Source: Brachyhypopomus gauderio
Lineage: Eukaryota; Chordata; Actinopteri; Gymnotiformes; Hypopomidae
Direction of reading: 5' to 3'
Assembly: GCF_052324685.1 (NCBI RefSeq)
Contig: NC_135220.1
Coordinates: forward strand, 2,876,216 to 2,940,215
DNA length: 64,000 bases
Shown: positions 60,786-64,000 of the stretch, in pieces
How positions within the stretch are numbered: position 1 is the stretch's first letter
Layout of the letters: each line of letters starts with the position of its first letter
Made by a program: the position numbers and the translations under genes
Notes under the pieces: model-generated
Told to the model about the DNA's origin: nothing
What the model saw: the letters and a program-made list of their open reading frames with translations, nothing else
Databases searched by the model: none

Positions 60786-61304
60786 CCAACACCTTCACAC
60801 TACTTCTGAGTAACCCGTTTAAACTGTTCCTCAGGGCAGTCTGCGTGTTCCCATGCAAGGCCACAGCTTCTCAACACATGGGAAGCGGGACACGAAACCC
60901 ACGGGCTCATCACTGTGACCTAGGACGCACGCAGCTGCAGGACACCCTAACCAAGTCAACTTCCACCACCTGCATGGACAAATGATTACCTAGCACTCTT
61001 CCAACCTCCAGAAGAACACATGGCTTGGGATATCAGATTCTTGACTTAAAACAAATCAAGAGCTAACAAATAACTAAAACACAAATAAATAAAACTGTTC
61101 TTTCCTGGTATCCTCCACGAAGCAGTAAAGAACAGCTGTGATAAAAGTGGGTTCAGGGAGACAGAAGGGTTGTGTCGGTCTAATTGCATATCGTATTGAC
61201 TAGGTGTGTAGAGAATACCAAACTGAACGTACATACACACTCAGAACAGTCATCCTGTGTGTGTAGGTGGGGTTGGGGGAACATCTAGGGGAGCTTTGAA
61301 CGCC
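52935..61304 (-). other. ankrd52: Probable ankrd52 3' UTR (about 8.3 kb)
   Basis: From the ankrd52 stop leftward no conserved gene is visible. A minus-strand AATAAA at 52956-52961 offers an end near 52935. ANKRD52 has a long 3' UTR in mammals, so one very long terminal exon is plausible. Within it lie short poly-T/poly-A tracts, a CA repeat at about 57750-57776, a 54-bp repeat at 60179-60300 and (CA)n at 60751-60784. Small ORFs have no recognisable domains. Intermediate polyadenylation sites may exist. Confidence 0.5.
60179..60300. repeat. 54-bp tandem repeat, about 2.3 copies
   Basis: Units starting ctgcgtccactctaatgcta recur 54 bp apart (60181 and 60235), with a third partial unit at 60289. 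The minus frame reads an 18-residue repeat (GLRDVGNAVYGTSIRVDA), but this is most likely UTR, not protein. Confidence 0.85.
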
Positions 61305-61546
61305 TCACTCCGTCAGACAGCCATCCAAACCGATCGTGGCAGCATGCCGGTCTTTGCCATAACCGTGGCGAAGACCTCCGTTGGGCAGAGGGGGGCAGGC
61401 AGCCGTGATGCCGCAGTGTTTGAGCAGATTCAGGCTGGGAGACGACGGGGAGGAAGAGGAGGAAGAAGGCTTCATGGTCGAGAGGATGAGAGCGAGGCAG
61501 TCGGCAACGGCTTTGTTTGGAGCGCACGCCAGCGCAGGGGTATGAC
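61305..61546 (-). CDS. ankrd52: ANKRD52 C-terminal coding exon (partial gene)
   Basis: Last coding exon: the acceptor (ttttcag) ends at 61547, and the first two bases complete a split Gly codon. It encodes [20 protein letters not shown], then a Ser-rich linker and a tail ending LDGCLTE before TGA (61305-61307). Human ANKRD52 ends with a very similar [14 protein letters not shown]...GLDGC(Y/S)E tail, which separates it from ANKRD28 and ANKRD44. ANKRD52 is an ankyrin-repeat regulatory subunit of protein phosphatase 6. The ankyrin repeats lie beyond the right edge or beyond the minisatellite; no further exon is seen up to 64000. Confidence 0.88.
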
Positions 61547-61692
61547 CTGAAAACCACAGGCACCACCACAAGAGGGAGCCAGCGAAGAGCAGGCAGCATT
61601 AGATACCCCGTCCAAACACAGCACTACCACAGAAGAACCGAAGCACTAAAGGAAACAGAACAAGCAAGGTGACAGCTGGGCAGCTAAGGGAG

Positions 61693-64000
61693 GAGATGGT
61701 GGTGGTGGTGGAGAGGGTGGTGTGGTGGTGGTGGTGGAGAGGGGGTGTGGTGGTGGTGGTGGTGGAGAGGGGGTGTGGTGGTGGTGGTGGTGGAGAGGGG
61801 GTGTGGTGGTGGTGGTGGTGGAGAGGGGGTGTGGTGGTGGTGGTGGTGGAGAGGGGGTGTGGTGGTGGTGGTGGTGGAGAGGGGGTGTGGTGGTGGTGGA
61901 GAGGGGGGGTGGTGGTGGTGGTGGAGAGGGGGGGTGGTGGTGGTGGTGGAGAGGGGGGGTGGTGGTGGTGGTGGAGAGGGGGTGTGGTGGTGGTGGTGGG
62001 GGTGGTGGAGAGGGGGTGTGGTGGTGGTGGTGGTGGAGAGGGGGGGGTGGTGGTGGTGGTGGAGAGGGGGGGTGGTGGTGGTGGTGGAGAGGGGGTGTGG
62101 TGGTGGTGGTGGGGGTGGTGGAGAGGGGGTGGTGGTGGAGAGGGGGTGGTGAGGGGGTGGTGGTGGTGGTGGAGAGGTGGTGGTGGTGGTGGTGGTGGAG
62201 AGGGGGTGGTGGTGGAGAGGGGGTGGTGGTGGTGGAGAGGTGGTGGTGGTGGTGGAGAGGTGGTGGTGGTGGGGGTGGTGGTGGTGGTGGTGGTGGAGAG
62301 GGGGTGGTGGAGAGGGGGTGGTGGAGAGGGGGTGGTGGAGAGGGGGTGGTGGAGAGGGGGTGGTGGAGAGGGGGTGGTGGAGAGGGGGTGGTGGAGAGGG
62401 GGTGTGGTGGTGGTGGTGGAGAGGGGGTGGTGGAGAGGGGGTGGTGGAGAGGGGGTGTGGTGGTGGTGGTGGAGAGGGGGTGTGGTGGTGGTGGTGGAGA
62501 GGGGGTGTGGTGGTGGTGGTGGAGAGGGGGTGTGGTGGTGGAGAGGGGGTGTGGTGGTGGTGGTGGTGGAGAGGGGGTGTGGTGGTGGAGGAGGGGGGTG
62601 TGGTGGTGGAGGAGGGGGTGTGGTGGTGGAGGAGGGGGTGTGGTGGTGGAGGAGGGGGTGTGGTGGTGGTGGTGGAGGAGGGGGTGTGGTGGTGGTGGTA
62701 GAGAGGGGGTGTGGTGGTGGTGGTAGAGAGGGTGTGGTGGTGGTGGTGGAGAGGGTGTGGTGGTGGTGGTGGAGAGGGTGTGGTGGTGGTGGTGGAGGAG
62801 GGGGTGTGGTGGTGGTGGTGGAGGGGGTGTGGTGGTGGTGGTGGAGGGGGTGTGGTGGTGGTGGTGGAGAGGGTGTGGTGGTGGTGGTGGAGGGGGTGTG
62901 GTGGTGGTGGTGGAGGGGGTGTGGTGGTGGTGGTGGAGGGGGTGTGGTGGTGGTGGTGGAGAGGGTGTGGTGGTGGTGGTGGAGAGGGTGTGGTGGTGGT
63001 GGTGGAGGGGGTGTGGTGGTGGTGGTGGAGAGGGTGTGGTGGTGGTGGTGGAGGGGGGTGTGGTGGTGGTGGTGGAGAGGGTGTGGTGGTGGTGGTGGAG
63101 GGGGTGTGGTGGTGGTGGTGGAGAGGGTGTGGTGGTGGTGGTGGAGAGGGTGTGGTGGTGGTGGTGGAGGGGGTGTGGTGGTGGTGGTGGAGAGGGTGTG
63201 GTGGTGGTGGTGGAGAGGGTGTGGTGGTGGTGGTGGAGAGGGTGTGGTGGTGGTGGTGGAGAGGGTGTGGTGGTGGTGGTGGAGGGGGTGTGGTGGTGGA
63301 GGGGGTGTGGTGGTGGAGGGGGTGTGGTGGTGGAGGGGGTGTGGTGGTGGTGGTGGAGAGGGTGTGGTGGTGGTGGTGGAGAGGGTGTGGTGGTGGTGGT
63401 GGAGGGGGTGTGGTGGTGGTGGTGGAGAGGGTGTGGTGGTGGTGGTGGAGAGGGTGTGGTGGTGGTGGTGGAGGGGGTGTGGTGGTGGTGGTGGAGAGGG
63501 TGTGGTGGTGGTGGTGGAGAGGGTGTGGTGGTGGTGGTAGAGAGGGTGTGGTGGTGGTGGTAGAGAGGGTGTGGTGGTGGTGGTGGAGGAGGGGGTGTGG
63601 TGGTGGTGGTGGTGGAGGGGGTGTGGTGGTGGTGGTGGAGGGGGGTGTGGTGGTGGAGGGGGTGTGGTGGTGGAGGGGGTGTGGTGGTGGAGGGGGTGTG
63701 GTGGTGGAGGGGGTGTGGTGGTGGTGGTGGAGAGGGTGTGGTGGTGGTGGTGGAGAGGGTGTGGTGGTGGTGGTGGAGAGGGTGTGGTGGTGGTGGTGGA
63801 GAGGGTGTGGTGGTGGTGGTGGAGGGGGTGTGGTGGTGGTGGTGGAGAGGGTGTGGTGGTGGTGGTGGAGGGGGTGTGGTGGTGGTGGTGGAGAGGGTGT
63901 GGTGGTGGTGGTGGAGAGGGTGTGGTGGTGGTGGTGGAGAGGGTGTGGTGGTGGTGGTGGAGAGGGTGTGGTGGTGGTGGTGGAGAGGGTGTGGTGGTGG
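61693..64000. repeat. G-rich GGT/GAG minisatellite, over 2.3 kb, running off the window
   Basis: Variable units combine (GGT)n, GGAGAG and GGGGGTGT, for example ggtggtggtggagagggggt, from 61693 to the window end. Longer units fill the left part and a regular 25-26-bp unit (gtgtggtggtggtggtggag) the right. It lies in the ankrd52 intron before the last exon. Because it has no stops in several frames, it yields false ORFs of up to 623 codons made of G, V, W, E and R. Confidence 0.97.

Noticed and set aside
61669-63563. ORFs of up to 623 codons rich in Gly, Val and Trp on the plus strand
   Set aside because: They are translations of the GGT/GAG minisatellite in all three frames, with no domain, no splice context and a similar ORF in each frame.

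Overview
This is a eukaryotic, almost certainly teleost fish, nuclear genome window. It has spliced genes with canonical GT/AG introns, many CA/GA/TATC microsatellites, CpG-rich promoter patches and fish-type retroelement tails. No bacterial-style operons, tRNAs, rRNAs or CRISPR arrays were seen. I reconstructed the genes by hand-joining exons. Every junction below keeps frame, and gene identities rest on remembered family sequence, not on a search.

Layout, left to right. (1) 491-7729, minus: the first five coding exons of tamalin (GRASP, a PDZ scaffold). The 3' exons lie off the left edge, and a GC-box/CCAAT promoter lies near 7.9 kb. (2) 9688-25768, minus: a complete diacylglycerol kinase alpha (dgka), 23 coding exons, 724 codons plus stop, in the order RVH, two EF hands, two C1 domains, catalytic and accessory domains. 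A probable 5' UTR exon and promoter lie near 32.4-32.6 kb. (3) 36000-38368, minus: complete rnf41 (Nrdp1 E3 ligase), 318 aa, with a 2.3 kb 3' UTR and probable non-coding 5' exons at 43.3 and 45.9 kb. (4) 47130-51817, plus: complete slc39a5 (ZIP5 zinc transporter), 11 coding exons, 554 aa. (5) 52.94-61.55 kb, minus: the last coding exon of ankrd52 and a roughly 8.3 kb 3' UTR, convergent with slc39a5. The rest of ankrd52 is off the right edge. From 61.69 kb to the end is a G-rich minisatellite that creates large false ORFs.

The order dgka - rnf41 - slc39a5 - ankrd52, with these orientations, resembles human 12q13. Human NABP2, which sits between RNF41 and SLC39A5, was not found here. The genes do not form one pathway: lipid second-messenger signalling, ubiquitin ligation, zinc import and a phosphatase-6 ankyrin subunit are neighbours by old synteny.

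The most unusual feature is in dgka. A 63-bp unit containing the 3' end of coding exon 12 and its splice donor is repeated eight times in perfect tandem. Because 63 is divisible by 3 and the unit has no stop, any of the eight donors gives an in-frame protein, with 0 to 7 extra 21-residue repeats between the C1 and catalytic domains. Two other dgka exons (18 and 19) have minisatellites abutting their splice acceptors. Other notable items are a solo LTR with a 5-bp target duplication in a dgka intron and a 49-bp perfect inverted-repeat element in an slc39a5 intron.
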